Origin: Metridium senile
Taxonomy: Eukaryota > Cnidaria > Anthozoa > Actiniaria > Metridiidae
DNA length: 64,000 nt
Reading direction: 5' to 3'
Assembly: GCA_949775045.1 (NCBI GenBank)
Contig: OX459095.1
Coordinates: 29,415,064 to 29,479,063 of the forward strand
The position numbers were made by a program, and so were the translations under genes. Positions 53,401 to 63,500 of the stretch are shown here, piece after piece (position 1 is the stretch's first letter; the number at the start of each line of letters is the position of its first letter). The notes under the pieces are model-generated. The model did not search any database. It worked only from the letters and a program-made list of their open reading frames with translations, and was not told where the DNA came from.

Positions 53401-54436
53401 ACTGTATTACACACTGGCATGATGATGAGTTCAAGACAAATGGTCATGTTATCTTAGTACCACAAGGTAGGGTCATCAGCTTCTTAGTAACACTAACGTG
53501 TACAGCTCCCTTTATAACGATGTAACAACGCGTGCCCTCCCTTCTTACTGACTCTCTGGTGTGCAATATAGTTGTCATCAACCAAATATACACCTATTTC
53601 AAATATACACCTATTGTCGCAGCCGAAACAAATACTTAATTACAACCAAAATATGCTATGAATAAATCGATAACAAGAGTAGAAATACAAACATCCTTTG
53701 CAGGCTTCGGTGTGTAGACTGTACCTTTGATTACGACTACGATTATTGAAATGGGTGTATTTCATAACTCAAGATAACGAGAAGAAAAATGCATACTGTT
53801 TGCTGATTGGCTGTTTAGTGTTCCTTATGTTGTTGTGGAGTATCCTGTATATTGGCTGGTTCTTAGATTTGCAGTAGGTCCTATTCTAGGCTTGCATTCT
53901 GATTTCTATTGAGTATATCTTGCATTGTGACTGACTTAGGCACTATCCGGCACAATGCTTTTCCATCTAGTGTTCTGCATTGTGATTGATCGCTTGATGT
54001 ATAATATATTCTTGCGCCTGTATCCTGCATTTGTATTGCATGGTTTTGGCCTACCAATGTGCGATAACTTATAATTCCCGTTTTCTTCTTTGCAGGTCTA
54101 TCGCAAAATAAATATTGGATTGGCACCATTTATTCTGAACTCCCTCCTTCCGCCCTGCATATAAACCACCCTGTAATCCAGCGAATGTTAAGCGAATGCT
54201 ACACCGTCTACCCTCCATTGAAAGGCTTAATGGCTGGTCAGCGGTTGACTTTAAAGGTCGGGTCTCGTCCCGCACGCAAAGGAAGCCCGCGGGTCGAACG
54301 GGATGAGAGCTGTCAATCGATGATCCATAATTATGGCCATGGTGGTTATGGCTGTATCCTATCCTGGGGATGTGCTGAAGAGGTTTTACGAATAATTCAA
54401 AATAGAAACAGCAGTAAGATGCCTGCTAAATTGTAA
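44467..54436 (+). CDS. DAO: D-amino-acid/D-aspartate oxidase family flavoenzyme, peroxisomal
   Basis: Exons: 44467-44469 (ATG alone, then GTGAGT), 44848-44924, 45512-45635, 46188-46289, 47560-47650, 48346-48494, 48693-48855, 53347-53466 and 54096-54436. The N-terminus SILVIGAGLSGLTTAYTLAKNG is the Rossmann FAD-binding fold (GxGxxG). VPGAIWVLP matches the oxidase AAGLW region, and VVNCTGL is the second flavin-contact strand. SRPAR corresponds to the RPxR segment bearing the substrate-carboxylate arginine, and MIHNYGHGGYGCILSWGCA is the family signature. The C-terminus is AKL, an acceptable type 1 peroxisomal targeting signal. The enzyme would deaminate D-amino acids with release of hydrogen peroxide. 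D-aspartate and neutral D-amino-acid specificity cannot be separated here. The usual RGQ after the second flavin strand reads STGAA, so one junction around exons 7-8 may be inexact. The seventh visible intron contains a 3,959-bp transposon. Confidence 0.85.
45096..45325. mobile_element. G/C-tract palindromic element in oxidase intron
   Basis: CCGGGGGGGAAGGGGGGGGG..ACTCTCTTAAAAAATGGATAGG at the left pairs with CCTATCCAATTTTTAAGGGAGT and a run of about 22 C at the right. CCCTAAAAGGT occurs in the interior, as in the 33020 element. Confidence 0.65.
45735..45795. repeat. Short inverted repeat
   Basis: AGTATCTAAATATAATATTCCACTGGCGAGG pairs roughly with CCTCGCCAGTGAAATACTATATA around a T-rich loop. 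A hairpin of about 90 bp, possibly a small MITE. Confidence 0.5.
46480..47465. repeat. ACATGACATGACACAAT satellite interrupted by a SINE
   Basis: 46480-46865 consists of ACATGACATGACACAATGCA units. After a SINE insertion (about 46900-47192) the array resumes to 47465 with a longer unit of about 56 bp (ATAACACGATAAAAAATGAC and GACATGACATGACAGAATAC). The same words recur inverted at 47825-48020. Confidence 0.9.
46900..47192 (-). repeat. tRNA-derived SINE, copy 2
   Basis: On the minus strand it reads GGGTGGCCTAGCGGTGAGAG (A-box region), then CCAGGTTCGAGTCCCGG (perfect B box GGTTCGANTCC). The same body as copy 1 follows, ending GTCTCCCCGATTAGTAGGGC. It is inserted in the surrounding satellite and preserves the Pol III boxes better than copy 1. 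Confidence 0.85.
47825..48025. repeat. TGTCATGTCAAGTTGCATTG satellite, inverted relative to 46480-46865
   Basis: About ten units of TGTCATGTCAAGTTGCATTG or TGTCATGTCAAGT, the reverse complement of the words in the previous array. It lies in the next oxidase intron, with exon 47560-47650 between the two arrays. Confidence 0.85.
48873..49125. repeat. GATGATGGT trinucleotide repeat
   Basis: About 250 bp of GAT/GGT units beginning about 18 bp after the end of oxidase exon 7 and ending about 130 bp before the transposon. It gives spurious Met/Val/Asp-rich frames. Confidence 0.9.
49464..50546 (+). CDS. DD37E transposase (IS630/Tc1/mariner superfamily)
   Basis: 360 codons in one exon. Residues 1-150 form a helix-turn-helix DNA-binding region of the paired type (SMSAVGNHFKLSQSFVSKLW resembles one recognition helix; SKILEAVDAHCNIPSGTSVS the second). 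The catalytic triad of the DDE_3-type RNase H fold is visible: D181 in KFFDESGF, D271 in VILDNCPIHH, and E309 in YSPELNPIELAFNKLK, with 37 residues between the last two. The protein cuts and joins DNA at the inverted repeats and inserts at TA. No stop or frameshift. It begins 65 bp inside the left inverted repeat; TTTATAAAC at about 49428 could serve as a TATA element. Confidence 0.92.
   Translation: MSCFVSKKGRTLVSGQAVDNSLRCLIIDHIVANGGDLLTGYFPGSMSAVGNHFKLSQSFVSKLWKKCCKEGSISPQRRGCNNPPHLQNQDLEFIEALKSAKPSMPYSKILEAVDAHCNIPSGTSVSAISRAVQSRLNGEKWTFKRMASFKCEKFHPDNVDYCQDFLNYIHGVDPYKLKFFDESGFALHSGVGKPNYGHSPVNTTCVEIGKFLTSPNITLNMLIGMEGLLYANTENGASDAMTFLNFFGEASNNLMPNGEPILQYGDHVILDNCPIHHNEAGYALGEWLDSIGVEVVYLPTYSPELNPIELAFNKLKKIAVREEIREVFARSVHDGIYACLEEITVDDCVGFIKHAQYINV
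50547..51759. other. Non-coding interval between the convergent transposon genes
   Basis: AT-rich, no credible ORF or splice-linked exon on either strand. It must contain the 3' ends of both transposon transcripts, and several AATAAA-like words are present. A pair of inverted words (GAACGCAT/ATGCGTTC at about 51271 and 51665) may mark a decayed small element. Confidence 0.5.
51760..53001 (-). CDS. Transposon accessory protein: PB1-like domain plus zinc knuckle
   Basis: 413 codons, single exon, minus strand. Residues 1-95 have PB1-domain shape: basic first strand (QLKVKYD), GDEALRFS, a helix, the acidic YLDDEKTFVNLPSDE segment and a final ITILIEES strand. A Ser/Pro-rich linker follows. A zinc knuckle lies at C223-x2-C226-x5-H232-x4-C237, with further Cys/His at C242, C248 and H254. 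A charged coiled coil spans about 257-300 and an acidic Ser-rich tail follows. The zinc knuckle suggests single-strand nucleic-acid binding, and PB1 domains mediate protein pairing. A role as accessory factor or regulator of transposition is inference from position. It ends about 77 bp inside the right inverted repeat, reads towards the transposase gene, and is not recognisable as a known transposase. Confidence 0.8.
   Translation of the reverse strand: MAFYQLKVKYDVDKYGAVFISGDEALRFSKDMLYEKIRSVTSRFNHVKELKVKYLDDEKTFVNLPSDEFALSELFRCAVLVENADFKRITILIEESFSPVQGPLADNESDVTNLPRKRTSDPKSAFSPTSGPSAVKKEHCMQNVSRRSLDFQSLPCVTSSHVVVGRPDTRPLFKSPFEKFLQSQRERLSSLTVKEKEISHSIANYPKPKANVSRGSDGAGPTCSNCHRQEGHNRLNCPYNKCETVFHCGAINKHPEEKSNLKEYEKQRQDVLKEISRIQQDIDVKEKAAKSIQERYVNKVRHRLIESIPERYLDVGKDGNTVENWFQLNRDAKKLEIKLKGKLPPPDLNLKELLDDDSSTASNSLYSVPGKTAVRNPYKKLWVDRGVAWPTSPTTMNDDSLLAIGIQRSLNAS
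53700..53760. repeat. ACACCTATTTCAAA inverted-repeat remnants
   Basis: ACACCTATTTCAAATATACACC at about 53588 and GAAATGGGTGTA at about 53749 are inverted, suggesting a diverged MITE of about 170 bp between oxidase exons 8 and 9. The same ACACCTATTTCAAAA word occurs at about 7499. Confidence 0.4.
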
Positions 54437-54849
54437 CCAATCATTGCTTCACTGTGTTAAGGTGTCGCGATACATGTAGTTACCATACCTGGTTTCAACG
54501 ATTTTTAAATTAAGTCAGCATGTAAAATGTGTGCGCGATTTTCTGAAATATATATTAGTATTATATATATTTTTGAAACTTTGAATTTTGTCACATCGGT
54601 TTGGTGCGCAATTTGCACTTTTTTTTACCTCCTTAACTTTGTTTTACTAATATTAAATTTAATAAAATTCACAAAATAAACTAACCAGTGAGTGGTTTCA
54701 AAATGACCGAATAAAAAGATAATTGAAACAAGCAGATTGAAAATATTTGGTATTATAATCACTTAGCTTGTCTAACACATGTACAGGTAGCCCAGTAAAT
54801 AGTCACTCAACCACCTGTTTTCATTCATTGGCTACTTGTCGAGTCCTTG

Positions 54850-55015
54850 TCTAAACACTCTTTCAAGTGCTCGATCTGGCTTCTCAAACCATTAATAATT
54901 CTTGGAGAAATTCAAAGCAAGTTTGCCAGATATTATGCTAAAGAAAATCATATATCCAAACCTCCTTCACGGTAATGATTTCCTTTGTTTTGTCCTCATG
55001 AATTATTAATGAGTT
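54850..55015. repeat. Dispersed repeat family C, copy 2
   Basis: CTCTTTCAAGTGCTCGATCT, AATAATTCTTGGAGAAATTC and ATCCAAACCTCCTTCACGG are the reverse complement of words at 20125-20290. Confidence 0.7.
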
Positions 55016-55419
55016 CGAGAAGGGTTAATAAAAACCACTTCATTTTATATATATATAGTTTTAGTATGAAACTCAATTTCAAGATTCCAAGCCAAATCGG
55101 GCTTTAAACAGATTCGATGTCTGGTAATTTTAGCCTTACCCTGGATGCCAGAGGTTTGAGGAATTTTTACGATTTAAAGTAGTTTCGAGGACTATTTTAC
55201 ATGTATTTTGTTTGTAACTCGTATTATTATCCAACTAGTCATAGACGAGTAAAAATATCGCAGGAGTAGGACTGGATTGAGTAAAAATATCCAGCGATAT
55301 TTTTACTCGTTCCTTCCTCTCTCTCACAGGGAAGGCAAAGGAGACTCTGCTCGCAGGGTAGCCCTGAAGTAAAACAATATTTTCCATTATAAAATAACAA
55401 AAACCTTTTGATTGGATAA

Positions 55420-55575
55420 TAAATAACTTATTAAACAGTTTGATGTGTAATATGGCTGGATATTTTACTCGTTAACTTGCATTTAGACTCGGCCGGAGGC
55501 TCTTCAAAATACAGCGTTTCACTCGTAAAATATCCAGCCATATTACACATCAAACTGTCTAATAAGATATATTTA
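55420..55575. mobile_element. Palindromic MITE
   Basis: TTATTAAACAGTTTGATGTG..TAATATGGCTGGATATTTTAC is mirrored by GTAAAATATCCAGCCATATT..ACACATCAAACTGTCTAATAA. About 155 bp; a related ATATTTTTACTCG palindrome precedes it at 55245-55315. Confidence 0.8.
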
Positions 55576-55613
55576 TTCCCTACAAAAAAAATAAGCCACT
55601 CTGGGACCAGGGT

Positions 55614-55685
55614 TTTTTAGCCTGCGTCACATCCGGCCTTTTTCTTGGTTAAGTCCAAGAAAAGTCTGGATGTGACGCAGGCTAG
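55614..55685. repeat. Short hairpin repeat
   Basis: TAGCCTGCGTCACATCCGGC..CTTTTTCTTGG and its complement ending GGATGTGACGCAGGCTA, with a loop of about 10 bp. Confidence 0.8.
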
Positions 55686-57505
55686 GTAATTACAGTAAAA
55701 CACAACTAAGATAACATAAAGATTGAACTTTATTTGTTTATCTGAAGCTAATTAAAGATAAAGATTTTCAAAATAATGGGAATCAACACCATTCAACATT
55801 CATAGTATATTTATATGTTGGCATCCCAGTGTTTTGACACTCGCTCTCTTTTTTAGGTAAAATAGCCGCAAACTTCTATTTTCCTTTTAAGAATCCTAGA
55901 GAAATTTCTATGGCAGAATAGCTAATAAATTTATTAGATTTTTTTTGTACAAAAGATAGCCAATTTATATTTACAAATGCTGGAAATTGAAATAGTTTGT
56001 CCTAACTAAAGTAAAAACTTCCCCCAGTGTTAAAAATTCTGCCAATTTATTTCTCGAAGATCCCTGTAGGCCACCCCTCAGCATATTCTGGCAATGTCAC
56101 ACTTATGGATTGCGTGACACAGATTGTGTGACAAACACTAGCCATTATCTAGAAACCAGATTGAATGGCAGACCAAATAATTATCACATGCACTGTGACA
56201 ATGGCCAAATAATTATCACATGGATTGTGTGACAGATTAACCATGTCACATGAATTGTGTGACATTTCCTGCAATAATATGCACAAGGTTCAGTGGCAAC
56301 TTGATTAACTTAGGTAGATACTTCATTTATGAAAGCTGAAGTGTCCTGAAAGAACATACATACATACACTGTATTTTCACTGTTTTCACTGCACCCAAAT
56401 ACATCAACTGTTTTATATTCTCTATATCCCCTGTATCCTAATGCATCTACTGTATCTAGTGTATAAGGACACTTAAGAGATCACAAATGAAGTTCCTACC
56501 TTTAAATTTCATTTCTTAAGAATAAATGCAATAAAATAGCAAAAAATGTTCATATATATTTATACGTCGGTCATTAATTTATCACTCCCACTGTACTGTA
56601 TTTTACATGGTCCAAGTTATTTATGGTTTATTACAAAAAATCTCCCTCAATGTCCCTTGATGGCTTAATAATCCTAATAGCTATAACTAAGGCTAGAGTT
56701 TTTGTTTTACATAAATACAATACCCTACCTTCAAGGAAAGTACTGACTTTGGAATAAAAATTACATACTATGATAGCACTTCCTTTGGGCAGTTGTATGT
56801 AACTAAAATGAAAAGTTATTCAGTGTTTTTGTACAATGTCATAGGAATCAATTTAATGTGACAAATCGTTTTCTCTTTGTTTGTGGTATGTTGATATTGT
56901 CATTGAGGTTGTTGTTATCATTTTTATTGTCCTTGAGGAGTGGATATCACAGTTTTATTTTTCTTGTAATGTTTTTACTTCATGTTTTGGGGGTATTTAC
57001 TTGTTAACCTCAATTTCAATTATTCCAAACTTATTAAATGCCAATTTTGTTATCTTTGTATTGCCGTTTTAAAATCTTGGTGGAGCTGTTACTCTTGTTT
57101 TATTCTTTCTTCAAAATCCTAATTCTTCAAGGTAGTTAGTTATATCTGTGTTATGAAGGTCCACTTTGATTCAGTGATCTTTGATGCTTGTTATTGTGCC
57201 TTACTGTTTCTGAAATGTTTCTCTTGTAGTTCTGTAAAACTTGTGTTGTATTCAACATCACAGGGATGTCCATTTCTTGTAGGGCTTGTTGTTTACGTCA
57301 ATGTTCATTATCTTGATAGGGAGAAACAGCACAGTTAAAATGACAATTGTGATGTCTATCTTCTCACTTTTCAACTGTCTTAAACATTATATTTATCTTC
57401 AAGATTTCCATTTCCTGTAAGGCGTGTTGTTTATGTCATGTCCCTGTACTGTCTATCTTTTCACCGTTCAACTGTAACACAATATAGATCTTTGTTTTGT
57501 TTTGT

Positions 57506-60500
57506 CTATCTTAGTCTAGATCTTCTTATTCCTCTTTTAATGACTCTTTTTTGAGCCACACCAGATCCTGCTGAAAATGTAGTAGCTGCTCCTGCCCCCA
57601 CTGAAAAACCACTTGGCTGTGATCCTATGTTGTTAGATGCAGGAGAAGAGAAGTTGAACCCACTGTTTGTTCCTATAAATACATACAATATGTATAATTG
57701 AATTGATTATTATTAATTAATATTAACATTATTAAATTTATTATTATCATCTATTATTAGTACACTTTGATAATAATAACCATCATAATAATCATTCACC
57801 ACAAGTATTGTCACTGTCATATCATTATCACAGCCATTGTGGTCCTTATCACCCCCTCCTTCTCATTACCATCTGTCATCATTATCATTATCACCATCAT
57901 AATCATCATCACTATCATCATCACCATCATAATCATTGCTACCATTGTCATGGCCATATTCATCCTCCTCCTTAACATCATTGTCTTCATTATCAACATC
58001 ATAATCATTATCACCAACTTTATGGTCATTGTCATCCTCCTTCTCCTCCTCCTTATCTCAATTACCTTGCTGCAAGGTTGTTCCTGTTGTACCACCAAAA
58101 GCAGGGGCTGCAGAGCCCCCAAAGACTGGTGGGTTGGAATTAGAACTGTCTCCAAACTTGAATGAAGCTGGCGGTTGTGCACCAGCAAAGTTATATCCAG
58201 TGTTGGCTGGTGCTGCTGGTGTAAAGCTGAATGGAGAAGCAGTTGGTGCTGCTGGTGCTACTGTTGAACCAAACACTGGAACTAAAAGACATGATTGTGT
58301 TAATGATGAACTAATAGGAAAAAACAAATAAGAATGAATTAACAAAATTAATCATAAGAATTTTCTATTAGAAAGGTGGGCTTTCCATGGAAAAAGACAA
58401 AAGTCACAATTAATGCTTACATGGATCAACTTATGCATGGAGCAATGAATACATGGTAATGTATGAATAGGGGGATGAGTGAGTATATTTAAAATGTCAT
58501 TTTCCGCAGGAAAATTGATATTTATGAGTAATACTTACCTAAAATCTAAAGTGAATAATGTTAATTCGCCGTGAAACAATATGCACCAGGACAATAGGGA
58601 ATTAAAATTCCCGGATGTGAGTACTTACCAGGCCTCCCGGCCTTCATACTTCACTTTTGGATTTGTGCAGCTCGAAGCATGACGTTTGTTGAGCTCTCTG
58701 TGTATTTCCAACGTTTGCCGTGCGCACCAGAAGCCTTGGGGCTTTTCTTGGAGTTCATCCATCGGTCCTAGGGATATTCTAAACTTCTTCTCATAGAGAA
58801 CTTTCATTTTGGAGAAGTTTTCATCGCTGCCGTTCGCCACGTGTGTTAGCCGCCATCTTGTTTGGAGCTTCATGTCATTTGTGGCTTGATTTGGTTTAGG
58901 CTCCTTTTTGCAGTCCTTGGTCGACTTTTTCTTCTTTTAGTGCAACTACAGTTTGTTGTTGTGCTGTCTGGAAATTTACTCATCGAATTTGAAAGTTCTC
59001 TACGCGAAGAAGTTTAGAATATCCCTAGGACCGATGGATGAACTCCAAGAAAAGCCCCAAGGCTTCTGGTGCGCACGGCAAACGTTGGAAATACACAGAG
59101 AGCTCAACAAACGTCAAGCTTCGAGCTGCACAAATCCAAAAGTGAAGTATGAAGGCCGGGAGGCCTGGTAAGTACTCACATCCGGGAATTTTAATTCCCT
59201 ATTGTCCTGGTGCATATTGTTTCACGGCAAATTAGCATTATTCACTTTAGATTTTAGGCTAAGTTTACGAAATAAATATAGCTGGAAAGCAATTCTAACA
59301 ATGAAGTTTATAGTGGATGAACAAGCAATGAAAAACAAATATGTTAAAAAAAAGAAAAATTAAGCAGATATAAAAGGCAAGGGGAAGGAGAGAAAATGCT
59401 AGTTATAGAAGTTATGGAAGACCAAAAGTAAGATGGACAAAATCACAAAGAAAAGAGGGAAAGAACGAAAGAACAAAAAAGGAATGGAGGAAAGAAGGAA
59501 GACAAAAAGAAGGAAGGCAAAAGGAATGAATGAAGAAGGAAGGAAGGAAGAAAAAGGGAAAAAAGAAGTAATGTAGAAGAAAGGACTAAAATAAAAATTG
59601 GAAGGAAGAAGGCACACAAAAGAAGGAAAAAAAAAGAAGAGAGAAATATGTAGGAAGGAAGGAAGGAAGGAAGGAAGGAAGGAAGGAAGGAAGGAAGGAA
59701 GGAAGGAAGGAAGGAAGGAAGGAAGGAAAGAAGAAATGAAGGGAGGAAGAAATGAAGGAAATAAAAAAGAAGGAAGGAACTAAGAAGTAACAAACCAAAG
59801 AAAGCACCCAAATGTACAAACAAACTTTAGACTTGGTTCCAATACCTGTAGGTTGGTTGCTATTGTTGTTGTTACCATCAGCATCCATGCTTTCTTCATT
59901 TTGAGGAGAAGTAGCCATTTGAGGGGCTGTGTTTGTACTACTCCCACCAAAAGCAAATGGCTGCTGAAAAACACAATGCATTGATGTCACTAACTACAAT
60001 ATTGCTTATCATAAATCTCCCCTTCCTTACACATGTTAAAGCCATTTTAAATTAGAACATAAACTTGTACTCTAACATGCAGAACTACATTTAATCTATA
60101 TGCCCAAAAGAATATATTGACATTTAATCTACATTTACAAATAATCAAATCAAAGAAAATCACATGACAGATTGATAAAGTTTTTTTTCTTATGTTAAAA
60201 AAGGTTTTTTACCACTCAAAGATAAACTTGATATCTCCAGGTCACCATGTTCTATCCCCTATATATAACATTGCAATTCTACTTTCTGTTTTGTCCAAAC
60301 TTTGAGAATAAATTCTTGCAAATAAATACACAAGTGTATAAAGCCTTACCTGGTTAGAAGAGCCAAAAGCAAAGCCTGTACTTTTCTGTGTAACTGCAGT
60401 CTGAGCACCAAAGGCAAACGAACCAGGAATACTACCAGACGATGGTTTGGGAGTATTAGTAGCACCACTACCAAATGCGAACCCACCATTACCAGTGGGA

Positions 60501-63500
60501 GCAGTGTTACCAAATGCAAACCCAGTTTTAGGAGTAGCTGAAGTACTTGCTAACTTATCTGTAGCATCACCAGTTCCTTTGAAGACAAATGGTGAATTGG
60601 AAAGAGCAGAGGCTGTAGTTTTAGATGTGTCTGAGAATCCTCCTAATAGAGTGCTTTGTTGAGTAGGTGTAGAGAATTGAGGTGCACCAGCAGTTGAAGT
60701 AGTGGGCTGATTAGCACTGAGAGCAGAACCAAATTGAAATCCTGCAGATATTGCTGCTGATGGTATTGAAGGTTCTCCAAACTTTGGGATAGCCGTAGAG
60801 GGTGCATTTGCTGCATGTGGTGCTGCTGTTTGTCCAAATTTTGGAATACCAGTAGATGTGGTGCTGGGTTTGAAAGCAAATGCAGCAACAGCTTTTGGTG
60901 GTTCTTCTGATGGTTTAGTAACAGCTACAGGAGCTCCAAATGCATATGATGGTAGATGGTAAGATGGTAGTGTCGTAGTAGGTGGCTGGTCTGTCTTAAG
61001 AGCTGCAATATGATGGCAGTAATATTGATCAGAAATAATAAACTGAAAAACCTGGAATTCTCTTAATAGACCAGATATAATTTTTGGTCCAAAATGTTTG
61101 CAAACAAAACCTCTATAAACTGGAAACCCAGCTAAACAAGACATTTTTCATGGTCCCAGCAATACAATACAGCTGTAACACAATTCATTACCTGTTGATG
61201 CCTCAAACATCTTGCTGGAACTTGGCAAACCTTTTCCAGCAAAAAGATTCACATTTGGTGGAGCAACTTCTAAAGAAACAACAAAGTCAGCAATACAATC
61301 ATTTTTCTTTCACAATTAACAATATACAGTGAAAGGCACAAATGTCTAGGTTCTATGAATAACAGGTTCTCATTTAAATCTGTACTTTCCCATTTAAATC
61401 TGTACTTATGAAAATTGTGTTGATGTGTGCTAAACACACAGATCAACCAATCAGAGTATATTGTTTCTGAAGTGAACTTCTCTGATTGGTTGATCTGTGT
61501 GTTTAGCACACATCAACAAAATTTGCATAAGTACAGATTTAAATGGGAAAGTACAGATTTAAATGGAACCTGTTGAATGTCAAATTGAAAGAAATTTACA
61601 ATATTCAATAATTATGCAGCCAGATGAGACAAAAGTGACTGTGTGTAAATTTGTGAAATAGCTAAAGTCATTGACACAAAGGTTCTGCTGAAGGTTAAAT
61701 CAATTGACTAAACCTGTACTGTTCTGCACTGCACTGTTTGTGGTGTGATGCATTGTAGTGAAATGTGTTGTGATGATATTTTGTGTGACCTGACTTGATG
61801 ATGGGATGGGATGGGTTGTGATACAATGTGTTGTGATGTGATGTATTGTGGTGTGATGTGGTTTCATGTTGTAATGTAATGTGATTTTATATGCTGTGAT
61901 GTGATATGTTGTGATTTGATGTGATATATCGAATGATTGGATGTTGTGTGGTGTGATAAGAATGTGTGGTGTGGTGTGGTGTGGTGTGGATCAGTTTCTT
62001 ATTATCCGTGTATAACAATACAGTTAGGCTGTGTACCATTAGCAGTTAAGGACAAGATATATTATGATTTATCACTATGATGACATCAGCATTTCTCATA
62101 CTTATACAAATTGTGTTGCATAGTGAAAATAGAACTTACCTTTGTCTTGTGGTTTCGGTGGTTCTGGGTTTGAATTACCAGAAGTCAAGTCTACAACATC
62201 TACAGATGACGGGATCTTCAAAAGACCTGAAGCAGCAGCCTGAGCTATACTTCCAACTGAAAGAAACCCAATAACGTGTAAGTCAGCATATAAGAAATTA
62301 AATATAGTTTTAAATAGTAACATGTTAAAATATATACAAGTTGGTAAATGCAATAGCTGGATATGACCATAACCTTTGGATGTATTTTCATTTAATTGCT
62401 GTTCAATTATTAAGCATAATATGACTGTGAAAATGATACTGAGGACAGTTGTGATGATTGTAATAGTGATGGCAACGAAGACAGTAGTTTGTGGTTTTGC
62501 CAATGAATGTGATAATAATAATAATAACAATAATTTAATAAATTTATAGAGCGCTGTATAATTACATTCTATAGCGCTTAACAGTCAGAGCAATTATTAT
62601 GTACATGTGTTTTTACAATCATTAAAATATAGAAATAACATAAAAATATAGTGTCCAGTTTATTAAAAGTTACTAAAAAATAAATGAAAACAATAAGTAG
62701 TAGAATATTCATAAGCTATGTGCTTTTGTAAATAAGTAAGTTTTTAAGTGTTTCTTGAATTTATTCAATGTGATGATAATGTGGACAATAATGATGGTAA
62801 TGATTATTACAATGATGACAATGAAAACAGTGTTGATGATAGTGATTAAAATGTAATGATTATTGAAATGATCTAGATTGTAAAATGAACACAGTATTAG
62901 TAACAAGTGTGGTTAGTAAATGGGATCCTGCAGATACTAGACAGTTGTGCCAGGAGAAAATCCCCTCCTCTTTGTAAACAACACAACACAACATTACATC
63001 TCTCCAAAGTTTATAATTGGCAAAAGACCAAGCACAAAACAAGTCCAAACAAGAAGAGCTGTCTACCAATATACTCTCTTATCATGAAATAATAATATCC
63101 TTTAAGTACCTTTAGGCTGTGAAGTTGCAGATATTTTCTTTTCAACTCCAGTGCTCTTTGCTGAACTACCAAATGTAAATGCACCAGGCTGAGCAATTTC
63201 AGCTTTTGCAGACGAACCAAACTGTACAGATGGTTGTTTATCTGCAGAAGCTTCAGTGGACCCAAACTTGAGCGTGGGAGCTGTATCAGATGATTGAGAA
63301 TCTGCTCCTTTCCCACCAAACTGAAATGAAGACTGTGTGGTACCCTCACTTGAGCCAAATTTGGAAGTAGAATTTGAAGAATCTGTTGTAGTTGTTGCAC
63401 CAAACTGCACAGTTTTAGAAGTTGATGATGTTGAGCTTGATCCAAAAGTGAATGACTTGTCTGAACTAGTTGATGTTGAAGCAGCACCAAAGACAAATGG

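Larger units (their letters stand above)
54437..57505. other. Region between convergent genes
   Basis: Holds the 3' end of the oxidase gene, a family C repeat copy (54850-55015), two palindromes (55420-55575 and 55614-55685) and AT-rich DNA. Copies of ATTGTGTGACA are scattered at 56120-56270. No exon was recognised; open frames at 56881-57338 lack domains. Confidence 0.5.

Noticed and set aside
59399..59990. Hydrophobic Phe/Leu/Ser frame resembling a membrane protein
   Set aside because: Complement of the GGAA purine tract; only its right end overlaps a real NUP153 exon, in the correct frame for part of one reading.
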